Part shown: positions 55,040 to 64,000 of the stretch, piece after piece
How the letters are laid out: each line of letters starts with the position of its first letter
Numbering within the stretch: position 1 is the first letter of the stretch
Source: Aradus depressus
Lineage: Eukaryota > Arthropoda > Insecta > Hemiptera > Aradidae
DNA: 64,000 nucleotides
Direction: 5' to 3'
NCBI GenBank assembly: GCA_963662175.1
Contig: OY759214.1
Location: 98,294,115 to 98,358,114, forward strand
Made by a program: the position numbers and the translations under genes
Notes under the pieces: model-generated
Told to the model about the DNA's origin: nothing
Seen by the model: the letters and a program-made list of their open reading frames with translations, nothing else
Database searches by the model: none

Positions 55040-55640
55040 CATTTGGTGACCCAGAAGATAAAAGTAATTGGTGAATCATTGATATTCTACTTCCCCAGTG
55101 AGAATTAAACAACTATGTGTTCTCTCTCCCTCTGAAACCGATTTGGTTTAAAATGAAAAGGTTTCTTACTCAGGGACTACAGGCGGTTCATATCGCCTAC
55201 TACCAAAGCACTCTTTTGTCGCTCTGGAGTCTGACTCAACTCTGGGAGTCTTACATTTTTTCTATCCGGGTTTAGTTACTCAGGGTAGGGGTCTTTAACA
55301 AGTGCCTGACATCTTACAGGCTCGGGGCCATTGATGAATGTCGCATCCAAAGGACGACGTGCTCAAGGTTTTTTTCTTCTTCCAGATAAAAAATCTAAAA
55401 GCCAGGTTTAGTAGACAAGCACACTACGTGTGAGCTATCTAAGCCCTCAAATTTCGTCTTAATACATTTTTGAGTTGAATCGTCTCCTCTGATCTCCCTC
55501 CTTTTTGGTCGATTTGGATGAAAAGGAAAGGAGGGGGATGAATCTATTGAAATCGACAGATTGGTTTTAGAAAGCGATGGAGAGCAAAAAATTAGTTGAT
55601 TCTTTTGCACTGGGGATGTAAATTGACTGTGATTCACAGA
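55040..55640. repeat. Family A pieces around a SINE1
   Basis: 55040-55172 is an inverted terminus, 55448-55535 inverted internal sequence, and 55536-55640 a direct terminus ('cactggggatgtaaattgac', 'tgtgattcacagatgg'). Confidence 0.65.
55180..55445 (-). mobile_element. SINE1, diverged
   Basis: Inverted body from 'tatcgcctactaccaaagca' to the head remnant 'agctatctaagccctc'. Confidence 0.75.
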
Positions 55641-55772
55641 TGGCTGTTTATTTAGCATTCCATACTACACACTGTTACTTCTTCATAACCATTACTTATT
55701 TTTAACTTTCTTGAATTTCTCTTTCAGGTTTTTATTGTCCTGTCAATATTTATATAATACATAAATAAATAA

Positions 55773-55980
55773 AAACAAATAATTTTTTTAACTTTTATAT
55801 TGTATAATTCTACAAAAGAATATACATAAAGAGTACCAGTTTCCGCTAACGCCATCGTCAGCATTAAGTTCAAAAGTGACATTTGTGATGACGTTGGCGT
55901 AAGACGAAACCGGGACATTTTGTGTATATATTTCTGTGGAATTATACAATAAAAGTTAAAAAAGTTGTTCGTTTTTATTT
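55773..55980. mobile_element. Inverted pair of Penelope terminal repeats
   Basis: Left arm 55773-55835 and right arm 55917-55972 are complementary ('taacttttatattgtataat' against its inverse). The centre holds two head-to-head degenerate hammerhead motifs: minus strand 55831-55864 (CTGACGATGGCGTTAGCGG, then AAAC) and plus strand 55885-55917 (TGATGACGTTGGCGTAAGAC, then GAAAC). No coding sequence. Confidence 0.7.
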
Positions 55981-56149
55981 ATTTTTATTATCTTTTCACT
56001 ATACAAATATACGAATATACACTGCGACATAGATCGCAGAAATGTATTCAAACATCAATATTTATATTATAGAGAAGTGTTTAGAAACCATCTTTGAATA
56101 TACACAATAATTGTCAATATTATATTGTGTATTGTATATTATATATATA
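55981..56149. other. AT-rich stretch
   Basis: No feature recognised apart from TA repeats near 56140-56160. Confidence 0.4.
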
Positions 56150-56160
56150 TATATATATAT

Positions 56161-56275
56161 ACAAATTTAACAATGCGTTTTTGTATTTATGAATATATAT
56201 TTAATAAATACATTGTCCTGTAAGATATTTATTAAATATATATTCATAAATACAAAAACGCATTGTTAAATTTGT
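56161..56275. repeat. Perfect inverted repeat, 50-bp arms, 15-base spacer
   Basis: Arm 56161-56210 ('acaaatttaacaatgcgttt'...) is exactly the complement of 56226-56275. The spacer is 'cattgtcctgtaaga'. Transcripts from either strand would form a long hairpin. Confidence 0.95.
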
Positions 56276-56574
56276 TGTTTGACATGGTCACTTTTCTATA
56301 ATATTCTACACAATAATTGTCAATTATTGACTTGCTACTAACCGTTCACACCCACAAAGTCTAGACACAAAAATATCTGAAAAACTTTCTTTAAATATAT
56401 CTTGCATAACAAGTTCACCTTGAGTGATGTTTATGGTAAAGTCTGTACTTTAAACTGTCATAATACGGTCTCCTTATTACTTAAACTGTTAGTTTTGTCG
56501 GATGAGAACGTTGAATATTACTGGAACTGTTTTGAAGCCGTAGGCTAGAGTCTCTTCAAATTAATTTTTTTTTA
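56276..56574. other. Unassigned stretch
   Basis: No gene recognised. Confidence 0.4.
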
Positions 56575-56815
56575 TTTTACACATTTTACAGAAATCAGCC
56601 GAGGGGGGAGTGTTCAACTCAAAAATTCCAATAACAGCTGATGTAATGAATGTATCGAGACAAAATTTAGCATTAGGATTCAGAAGCCACTACGTAAGTC
56701 AAATATCGAGTTTTAGCCCAAACGATCAATTGACTTGAAAGAAGAGCGATAACGTTATAATTCGTATTGGGGAAGTACATACCCTGTGATTCAGCGACGT
56801 CTTTTTTTATATATT
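56575..56815 (+). repeat. Family A terminal modules
   Basis: 'agctgatgtaatgaatgtat', 'gcccaaacgatcaattgac', 'ttggggaagtacataccctg', then 'tgattcagcgacgtc' and a T-run. Confidence 0.8.
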
Positions 56816-56994
56816 TTCTATAAAATGATTAAATATAATGGTATATAATTAGTATCATGGCTACCTCTTTGTCAGTTATGAAATGTACACCTTTCCATTG
56901 TGAAGAATAAAAATAGAAAAAAGAATAATATTTATTCTTCTAATCTTTACGCAAAAGTACTATTGATATTTACCAATAGAGAACAACAAAATGT
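56816..56994. other. AT-rich spacer
   Basis: No feature recognised. Confidence 0.4.
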
Positions 56995-57182
56995 TTAATC
57001 AATGTACTTCCCCAGTCCGAATTGATCAACTGAGTTGTTGCTCTCCCTCCAAAATTAATCGATCATTTGGGCTAAAAATCAATATTTTACTTACATATTG
57101 ACTTCCGAATTCTTATACTAAATTTTGTATCGATATATTCATTACATCAGTAGTTGTTTGCGATTATTGAGTTGAGTTTTAC
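56995..57182 (-). repeat. Family A terminal part
   Basis: 'aatgtacttccccagtccga', 'gctctccctccaaaattaat', 'cattacatcagtagttgttt'. Confidence 0.75.
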
Positions 57183-57370
57183 TCTGCCAATGCTTCTTAT
57201 CCCTTCCCTGTTACCTCTGCTGTGGGAGTCCTAAATGTTACCTATCCAGGTTTAGTAACCTAAGGTAAGGGAAAAAGTCTAACTAGTATTTGACATCGCA
57301 CAAGGTCGGGACCATTGCTTAACGGACTGCGTGCTCAAGGGTTTTATCTCCCAGATAGAAAACCTATACC
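57183..57370 (-). mobile_element. SINE1 fragment
   Basis: Inverted body 'gtgggagtcctaaatgttac' to 'tatctcccagatagaaaacc', preceded by about 35 bases resembling the LINE tail at 9205-9240. Confidence 0.7.
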
Positions 57371-57860
57371 TATATAATATATTATATATATGTGTATACA
57401 TATACTATAACTATATAATATATTATATATATGTATACACATATAGCATATTATCTTAATAATGATATAAAGTTTGTTTAAATTAGTCGTTTAAGGAATA
57501 TATCATTGTAATTCTAATAAAACACCAAATACTTCATTCCTTCTTGTTGTTGACTTACACTGTTTGTCTTCTGAACCATCCATATATATCCGCAAGTAAA
57601 ATTAGTTTTTTCACTATTTACTGTGACAACCTCATACCAACTTTACGCCACATATCTTTTTTTTTTTTTTAACATAAAAATTGTTTATTTGGTATATTTG
57701 CAATCAGTTAAAATATAACTATAAGTAAATTTGATGACAGTGAGTATAAAATAATAAATAAATTTTTAAAAAAATAAATAAAAAAGAGATAAAAAAATTA
57801 ACAAAAACAAAAAAAATATACAAAATAATAAATAGCAATATAAATAAATAAAACAAACTT
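57371..57860. other. AT-rich, with a short direct duplication
   Basis: 'ctatataatatattatatat' occurs at about 57370 and 57410. The rest is unassigned and A-rich (57720-57855). Confidence 0.45.
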
Positions 57861-58065
57861 ATTTTTGAAATATTGTCTATTCCACTAAAGATATATATAC
57901 ATATATAACTACCGGTTTCGGCTTTATACCATCGTCAGGTCTAGTTATGAACTATATGTATATATATCTTTAGTGGAATAGACAATATTTCAAAAATAAG
58001 TTTGTTTTATTTATTTATTACAAGTTTCCACAATATGTCCGCGTTTCTCAACTTAGAAGTTATAA
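57843..58065. mobile_element. Penelope terminal repeats as an inverted pair
   Basis: Left arm 57843-57905 and right arm 57956-58018 are complementary ('aaacttatttttgaaatatt' against its inverse). 'acaagtttccacaatatgtc' follows, matching 32194-32215. A hammerhead motif lies between the arms. No coding part. Confidence 0.75.
57905..57942 (-). ncRNA. Hammerhead ribozyme motif in the Penelope terminus
   Basis: Minus strand: AGAC-CTGACGA-T-GGTATAAAGCC-GAAA-CCGG-TA-GTTA. Core complete. Stem II is GGU/GCC-type with one wobble, stem III minimal, cleavage UA, and stem I GAC/GTT with one wobble. Same layout as 27212-27245 from a different subfamily. Confidence 0.65.
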
Positions 58066-58299
58066 ATAGCAATATACACAAAATAAGATAAAATAAAATA
58101 ATCTACAAAATAATACAATCTGTGTATTGTGTATACAGGTAATACAAAATATTTAAAACAAATAATGAGAAGCAAGAGAGAAATGAACATGAATATGCAG
58201 AAAATAATGAAATATAAACAAAAATAAATATAAAATATGTACAAAATAAATGTAATAATTAAATAACTTTCAGCTCGAGACGCCATATCTAAGTTGGTT
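58066..58299. other. A-rich stretch
   Basis: Low-complexity AT-rich sequence; hydrophobic frames here are chance. Confidence 0.5.
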
Positions 58300-58650
58300 A
58301 GAGGGCGCCGGTAGCTCAGTGGTAAGTGTGCTTGACTTCTGAGCTCAAGGTCGTGGGTTCGTAGCCCGACCGAGGCCCTTAGTTTATTTTATCTGGGAGG
58401 TAAAATAAACTTAAGCACGCCGTCCTTCGGATGGGACGTTAAGCGATGGTCCCGAGCCTGTACGATGTCAGGTACTCGTTAAAGACCCCTGCCTTAGATG
58501 AATAAAAATTTAGGGTAGGCAAAATTTAGGACTCCCACAGTAGAGTCGGGCTCATGTCCACCAGAGTGACGAAAGAGCGCTCTGGTAGTAGGCGATATTA
58601 CCTCGTTGTTAAAGCCCGGGCATGAGTCATAAAACCTAACCTAACCTATA
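58300..58650 (+). mobile_element. SINE1, full length
   Basis: Complete head ('gcgccggtagctcagtggta'), box B-like 'gggttcgtagcccgacc', body, and tail CCTAACCTAACCTA. Confidence 0.93.
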
Positions 58651-58992
58651 TTATATTATAGTACAGCTGTTACTTTCTGTATATACAGATAACCTAGTTA
58701 TCCAATATTATTATTAGATATATACAGATTAATATTAAACTCGTTTTTTAACTATTATGCTTATGAATGTTTTCTTTCTATATTGTTTTCAAATTGTTTC
58801 AAGGTTCAACAATTTTATTGAAATGATTTGTTATATTTGATTATTGACACTTTCGTCATCTCGCAACTCAGACGTTGTCACGCTCATTTCGCCACGCATC
58901 GGAGTTGCACGCACCCCATTTTTATTTTTATGAAGATCTTTAATAATGAGGTTCACCCCTTATGTTTTAACTGTTACTAAATAATTGATCAC
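58651..58992. other. Unassigned stretch
   Basis: No gene recognised. Confidence 0.4.
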
Positions 58993-59166
58993 CTTGCTAT
59001 CCTTATAGAGGTAGAGAGATGAGTGGCCATCATCTCGGGTGAGTGACTTGGACCTGACCAGTAATAGCTCTCTCTCTATTGTAGGTGAGTACGTCACGAC
59101 CAGACACTTGTATCCATGTTGAGAATGACTTGACTTTGAATCCATCATCCTTTCAACAGTACACAA
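58993..59166 (-). CDS. Candidate host exon (unrecognised)
   Basis: A minus-strand frame reads TVERMMDSKSSHSQHGYKCL and continues VVTYSPTIERELLLVRSKSL, then SSLYLYKDSK with a donor-like AAG|GTGATC at 58993. Upstream 'ttatag' could be an acceptor, and the frame is open through it. Amino-acid use looks coding, and no repeat family covers it. Family not recognised. Confidence 0.3.
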
Positions 59167-59647
59167 ATAACTATAACAGGATCAAAACATAACTGTTAGT
59201 TGTGTCGTCAGTCGTTGCTGTGGTAACACTATTTGCATATTGGCCGTTGAGGTACCTAATTTTCTTTTTTTAAAGAAGTTCTTCCGTTAGTTTAAGAGGA
59301 TTCCCTCTTCCTGTTAGGATCTCATGCTTGTTGGATCGGTGGCTTGCGGGAATTAACCTTTAATAATAAAGATATACCCAGAAATAAAATTCCAATGGTG
59401 GGGTTAGGATATTTAGTTCAAAATAGTTAGATGAAGTGCTGCACTCATGCTGGTAGATTTTCATTCAAGGTTACGTTTTAAAATGTTCACAGTATGAAGA
59501 CCTGGAAAAATGTTTCATTATGTACCTAACTTTATTTGAACATAGCAAACATACACGGAATAACACTCAATTCATTTATGTTTTGAGTATTTATGTCTGA
59601 GTACATTTTTGCGATCTGTGAAAAATAATAAAAATAAATAAAAACAA
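59167..59647. other. Unassigned stretch
   Basis: No gene recognised. Confidence 0.4.
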
Positions 59648-60450
59648 TCACCGACTTCCTCAGAACGATAATTAATCAATTAACTTTTGGGGGTCATGGA
59701 GGCTGTGCGGGCTAGAGCGTAGGGCTTAGGTCGCACTGTCTCACCATGGTTTGCGGGTTCAAATCCCGTCCGGGAGTGAGTTTTATTTCATAGATAAACT
59801 CCCTTCCGGGGCCATGGATGTCGTAAATAACTAAATATCACATCTTTATAATAGAAATATATGGCTAATACGCATCGTACATAAAGTCAATAAAAAAAAT
59901 AAACTTTTCGTTCCCCCTTCAAAACCAGTTGACCGTTTGCGCTAATATTCAGTAGAGACTCCTATATCCTATATATATATATACATACTAAATTTTGTGC
60001 CGATCAATTCATTACATGAGCAGGTATTGTTTTGAATTGAGATCCCTCCACTGAACCTCCTTACCTTCAGCTGATATCGCTGAAATTTGACAGGTTATGT
60101 CCTCATTGGGTTTTGACTTTCATCTCGATACATTCATTACATCGACTTGCGGTTTTTTAAGTTGGGCCCCCTCTGATCCTCCTTTTCTTTTTAATAAATA
60201 ATGCTTACAATTAATAAGTGTCGTCCTTACGGGCTTTTGAATTTACATATGAAATTTTGTGTCGATACATTCATTACAAAGGCAGTTATTAGAGTTTCTG
60301 AGTTATGCCTCTCCCTTTATCCCCCTCTCCTTCGGCCGATTTGGCTGAAAATCGATAGGTGTTGTTCTTATGAGGTTATGGTCACAAATGTAAAATTTCA
60401 TGTCGATAAGTTCATTCTATTTGCAGTTAGTAGAGCTTAGAGCAGGGGGG
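59648..60450 (-). repeat. Family A copy split by SINE2
   Basis: 'ccgacttcctcagaacga' at 59652, interrupted at 'aactttt', resuming 59890 with 'aacttttcgttccccc' and continuing to 'ttctatttgcagttag' (60418). Several modules. Confidence 0.75.
59690..59905 (+). mobile_element. SINE2, second copy
   Basis: Box A 'ggctgtgcgggctagagcg', box B 'gggttcaaatcccgtccgg', and the body 'gggccatggatgtcgtaaat'. It ends in A-rich sequence, with 'aactttt' duplicated on both sides. Confidence 0.88.
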
Positions 60451-61119
60451 GGGGGGGGGGGCTCAGCTCAAAAACTTTTATAACTGCCCCGAATTAATTT
60501 TTTTCAAGTATTCCCTTTCTATATGGCTTTTCGAATCACATGTTGTTGGGAACAGTGACTTAAGCACCCTATGTTATTTTCGGAGTTCCCTATGCAACTG
60601 CGGATCAGGAGAATCAAAAATACCCCCTTGACAAGGCCACGATAAAGACATATTTCCCCAAATTAGCATACTCTCCGGTACAGTAGCTGTGTATAAGTGC
60701 TTGGTTTTATCTGAACAAAGTACGGTACTTCGTACTTTCAACGGACCGATACTAATGTAACGGCCCCTAGCTAGCGTAACCTTCTTTATTGCACGATAAA
60801 GACAGTTTAGTGCAGTTAAACAGCTGCATATTGGCCTCCTCCACTTCGCTTTACTCGAAGAATATGCACTTTATTGCTTATTTATTCTATTTTGCAAATT
60901 ATTTATTAAAATGGATTCTAAATAACATAACAACTTTATCAGCAGCGTCGTTATTACAAATCAGCATACATAATCTCCATGTTAAATGTTCAAAATTACC
61001 GTTAGATAGTTATTCAGTCTATTTTAGTATTTCCGCTTTGTTCGTATTAATCGCTATAATAGCATCGGGAGAGGAGGGGGGAACATTTTACGAATATATA
61101 AGAATGGCAATTAATAAAA
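60451..61119. other. Unassigned stretch
   Basis: 60520-60800 has even composition and includes 'gtaacggcccctagctagcg', but no frame or terminal repeats can be defined. A frame of 126 codons (60789-61169) is unrecognised. Confidence 0.35.
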
Positions 61120-61275
61120 AAAGGTATAGGGGAAGTTATGTTATCGATCAGAAACACAACGGTGAGTGATTTAGATTGGGACCTCTGAACTCTTATACTC
61201 GAGCTCCTCTTCTCTTTGGCCGATTCCCCGGAAAATTGATAGGTGTCGTCCTTATGGGTTTTCAAATCTATTGAA
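61120..61275. repeat. Family A fragments
   Basis: 'tataggggaagttatgttat' (direct) joined to 'ttccccggaaaattgatagg' (inverted). Confidence 0.65.
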
Positions 61276-61436
61276 AGTGCATATAAAATTTATAATTACT
61301 TGAAATACAAAATAAATAAAATAAAATTATATCATCATCAGATAATAATAAACATTCTTCTTCCTCTGAAGGTGTTGCCAACCTTTTCGTAAATAACATT
61401 TTTGAATAACTACCTTTTTGATTTTTTCTCTAAATT

Positions 61437-61755
61437 ACGACCTTATTGATCGACTATTCGAATAGCGTATGTTATTGAAACTGTTTACGACCTTATTGAT
61501 CGACTATTCGAATAGCGTATGTTATTGAAACTGTTTACGACCTTATTGATCGACTATTCGAATAGCGTATGTTATTGAAACTGTTTACGACCTTATTGAT
61601 CGACTATTCGAATAGCGTATGTTATTGAAACTGTTTACGACCTTATATAACGATTCTAATAGCGTATGTTATTGACGCGGTTTACGAATAACGACCTTAC
61701 TGATCAACTATTCGAATAACGTATGTTATTGACGCGCTTTCTGAATAACGACTCT
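61437..61755. repeat. 50-bp tandem repeat
   Basis: Four near-identical units 50 bases apart (61437, 61487, 61537, 61587) and two diverged ones. Each contains the palindrome CTATTCGAATAG and 'gcgtatgttattgaa'. Confidence 0.95.
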
Positions 61756-62370
61756 CTTCTTAGGGACCATCGATTTGTTTTTTTGCATTAAGCCTCCCCG
61801 GCTAGACGTTTTAACTTGGACAACCCACATCAGACTGAAACGCACAGACCTCTAAAGACGATTTGGACGACTGAAATCAATCATCGGACGACGATCGACA
61901 TTATCTCTTGAGAAAAAAACTTCACATATACAACACCATAAAAAAAAACCAAATTTATTGTTTGTTTTAAGAAAATTCAGTGAATTGTGATTAATAACTG
62001 TACGTTATGAGTGATATAATTCAAACAAATAAATGACTTCTAATTTTAAATACATTTTTATGTAGTCCGCTATATTCAAATCGAGTATCTACTAAAGTGT
62101 GTTAACAAACCTGAGAAATAATTAATTAAGATTCAGCCTAATTGTCCAATTTCCTTCAAATTCACATCCTCTCAACATCTTATCCTAATTAAGTAGACTC
62201 TTGATTAAATGCTTTTCCCAAATTAATCTTGGATGGGGGGAGGGGGGGGGGGGGGGGGCTTGGCCGATTGATGAGTAGTTAGAGTGACTGGCTACCAGTC
62301 CAATCACGGAGACATTACTTAGCCCAAATTGTAATTGTCAGTTAATCATTTATAGTTCATTCAGTATTAA
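61756..62370. other. Unassigned stretch
   Basis: 61800-61900 faintly resembles LINE coding ('gactgaaacgcacagacctc') without a reliable frame. A G-run lies at 62236-62258. Confidence 0.35.
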
Positions 62371-62815
62371 ATTATCACTCTCCCTCCCAAAACAATCGAC
62401 CTAAATTTAAAATCGATAGTTGATTTACCTAGGAGGATTCCCTCATTCCCTTCGGCCAAAGAAGACGGGCTCGACTTAAATTTCTTAATAACTGCCAATG
62501 TAATGCATGTATCGACATGAAATTTTATATTTATATTCAAAACCCCATAAGGATGACACCTATTAATTTTCCACGAAATTGGTTGAAGGGAAGGGGGGCC
62601 AAAGAAGAGGGGCTCGACTTAAATACCTTAATAACTGCCGATGTAATGAATGTATCGAAATAAAATTTAGCGTGAGTAATCAGACGCCATTGTTTATCCA
62701 AATTTTGAATTTTAGCCCAACATTGGCTTTCGAGGGAGATGGAAAACGTAATTGATTAATTCTTGATGGGGAAGTAAATATGATTGAAGTAGACGTGATT
62801 CACAGACGACGTTTC
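62371..62815. repeat. Family A pieces
   Basis: 62371-62425 is inverted. 62450-62815 is direct with two modules and the end 'ttcttgatggggaagtaaat', 'gtgattcacagacgacg'. Confidence 0.75.
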
Positions 62816-62825
62816 TAAAAAGGTT

Positions 62826-62930
62826 TCATCAATCTGCAGGTTGTTGAGGGAAACCTCAAAAGCCGACTAGCATATAGTAATAAAATCTGTGAAAGGTCAG
62901 ACTACATTTTTATTTTCAACCTGTGAACAT
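62826..62930 (+). repeat. Segment shared with 41765-41850
   Basis: 'gccgactagcatatagtaat' and 'gaaaggtcagactacatttt'. It follows a family A end here too. Confidence 0.65.
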
Positions 62931-63419
62931 TTGTAATGATCCCAGTAGTCATTATACACCCATTACTTTATTAATATTTTCTAAGTAATAAAAGAAGTCT
63001 TTGATAGGTTATTAATGGTGAAAACTCTTATTTTGTTTTTCTTTGTAAGACCAATCAACATAAATTAATGTGGTGCCTATCCTGCCATCTGTTGGATATC
63101 TGATGTAAAAACAAGGTGAGCACTCCGCCCACTCTCAACGATAAATAAAATAATTACGCAATGATTAGTGTGTGTGTGTGTATATGTCGCCCTCGGGTTT
63201 GTCTTGAGAGTGCACCATGCACCATCTGTCGAGCGATGCACATGTACCGACCTCCGTTATAAACAGGTTCCTCTTTCCGGTCCTCCGTACTAGCACTGCT
63301 CACATATGGCAACTTACTCCTGAGTATCTGTGGTACCCAGTTCACCTCAGTTTACACATGTCTTTCCCACGGAAAATTCTATAATTTTCCTTTTTTTTTT
63401 TTAGGGATAATAAAGATTA
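62931..63419. other. Unassigned stretch
   Basis: GC-richer 63165-63350 includes a (GT)n run at 63170-63182 and no recognised gene. Confidence 0.4.
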
Positions 63420-63705
63420 AAGTCTCAGATTTTCCAACTTGAGGGTGCCAAATTCCATGTTTTCCGATCTCCGGATACCAAAAAAGAAAAAAAATGTTGT
63501 GTGTGTATGAACACAACTCCCGATAGAATGAATGTACCGCCACGAAATTTTATATGTGTATCCAGAACCCTCTAAAGCACCGATTGATTTTCAGCCAAAT
63601 CGGCCAAAGAGAAGGGGGATTAGGGGGAGGCTTAACACAAAAACTCTAATAACTCCTGTTGTAACGAATGCATTGTCACAAAATTTCATATGTACATTCA
63701 AAGCC
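63420..63705 (+). repeat. Family A copy, 5' two modules
   Basis: 'ccatgttttccgatctccgg', 'actcccgatagaatgaatgt', 'attttcagccaaatcggcca', then a second module 'actcctgttgtaacgaatg'. Confidence 0.8.
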
Positions 63706-63715
63706 TTATAATCGG

Positions 63716-64000
63716 CACCTAAGCATTTAATGCTCATATCCCTTCTCTGGAAGCGCTGGGCTTCCCCCTTATTATGTTACCTGTATGTTTATACTACCTA
63801 AACCAAGTCCTTCATGAAGTACCCAGTCTTCCAGTTTTCTTAATGAACCTGAGAATGCTCCCGTGGTCCAATCTTCTATAATCCTCCTCTGTGATTACAT
63901 CTTTACCAAAGATGTGGAATCTCGTTCGCGCGTATTCCGAAGTGTGCCGCCGTCTCTTCTTCTTCCCCACATTTATCACAGGTACACAGACATTTCATTA
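63716..64000 (-). pseudogene. LINE ORF2 C-terminal remnant plus 3' end (copy 2)
   Basis: Near-identical to 9206-9490, including the frameshift between the cysteine-rich motif and EYARTRFHIFGKD. The window ends inside it. Confidence 0.75.

Noticed and set aside
58053..58286. 77-codon hydrophobic minus-strand frame
   Set aside because: A/T-rich simple sequence next to a Penelope end; chance frame.

Overview
This 64 kb window is AT-rich, gene-poor eukaryotic DNA made almost entirely of transposable elements and tandem repeats. It is most likely from an arthropod, probably an insect. The clues are a Jockey-type LINE, Penelope-like elements, Helitrons, tRNA-derived SINEs, a PIF/Harbinger remnant, and SINE tails built from CCTAA units, the complement of the insect telomere repeat TTAGG. 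The species cannot be named from the sequence alone. There is no prokaryotic gene organisation and no complete host gene. Four short minus-strand stretches (1-114, 21893-22173, 23040-23269, 58993-59166) have open frames, three of them next to splice-acceptor-like sequence, and could be exons of one or more long-intron genes. I cannot name any of them.

Layout. 0-8 kb: possible exon edge, two copies of the dominant repeat (called family A here), and an apparently intact Jockey-like LINE on the minus strand (ORF1 5830-7188, ORF2 3042-5843). 8-25 kb: family A, two tRNA-derived SINE families, a PIF/Harbinger transposase fossil, minisatellites, foldback DNA, LINE scraps and two possible exons. 25-33 kb: a hammerhead-bearing Penelope terminal fragment and a 2 kb non-autonomous Helitron. 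The Helitron carries a 34-bp minisatellite that resembles reversed copies of its own 3' terminus. 33-34 kb: 17 copies of a 62-bp satellite whose unit can be drawn as a hammerhead-like RNA. 35-46 kb: LINE remnant, a hAT-like element, and an 828-bp foldback DNA transposon inside a family A copy. 46-49 kb: six apparently identical 474-bp units, each holding an antisense SINE. 49-55 kb: a second Helitron, a pogo-like MITE, a 5'-truncated LINE with target-site duplication, and a 5'-truncated Penelope-like element with 12-bp target duplication, perfect 97-bp inverted terminal repeats and hammerhead motifs. 55-64 kb: more Penelope termini, a perfect 50-bp-arm hairpin, SINEs, a 50-bp tandem repeat and a second copy of a LINE tail already seen at 9.2 kb.

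How the parts fit together. Much of the sequence is nested: SINE, LINE, Penelope and foldback elements lie inside family A copies, so family A is an old, abundant resident. Family A copies end in a short hairpin followed by a T-run and contain about 100-bp modules with G-rich linkers. That layout suggests (inference) a Helitron/Helentron-related non-autonomous family. The most interesting features are the hammerhead motifs in the Penelope ends, the hammerhead-like 62-bp satellite, and the Helitron-terminus minisatellite.
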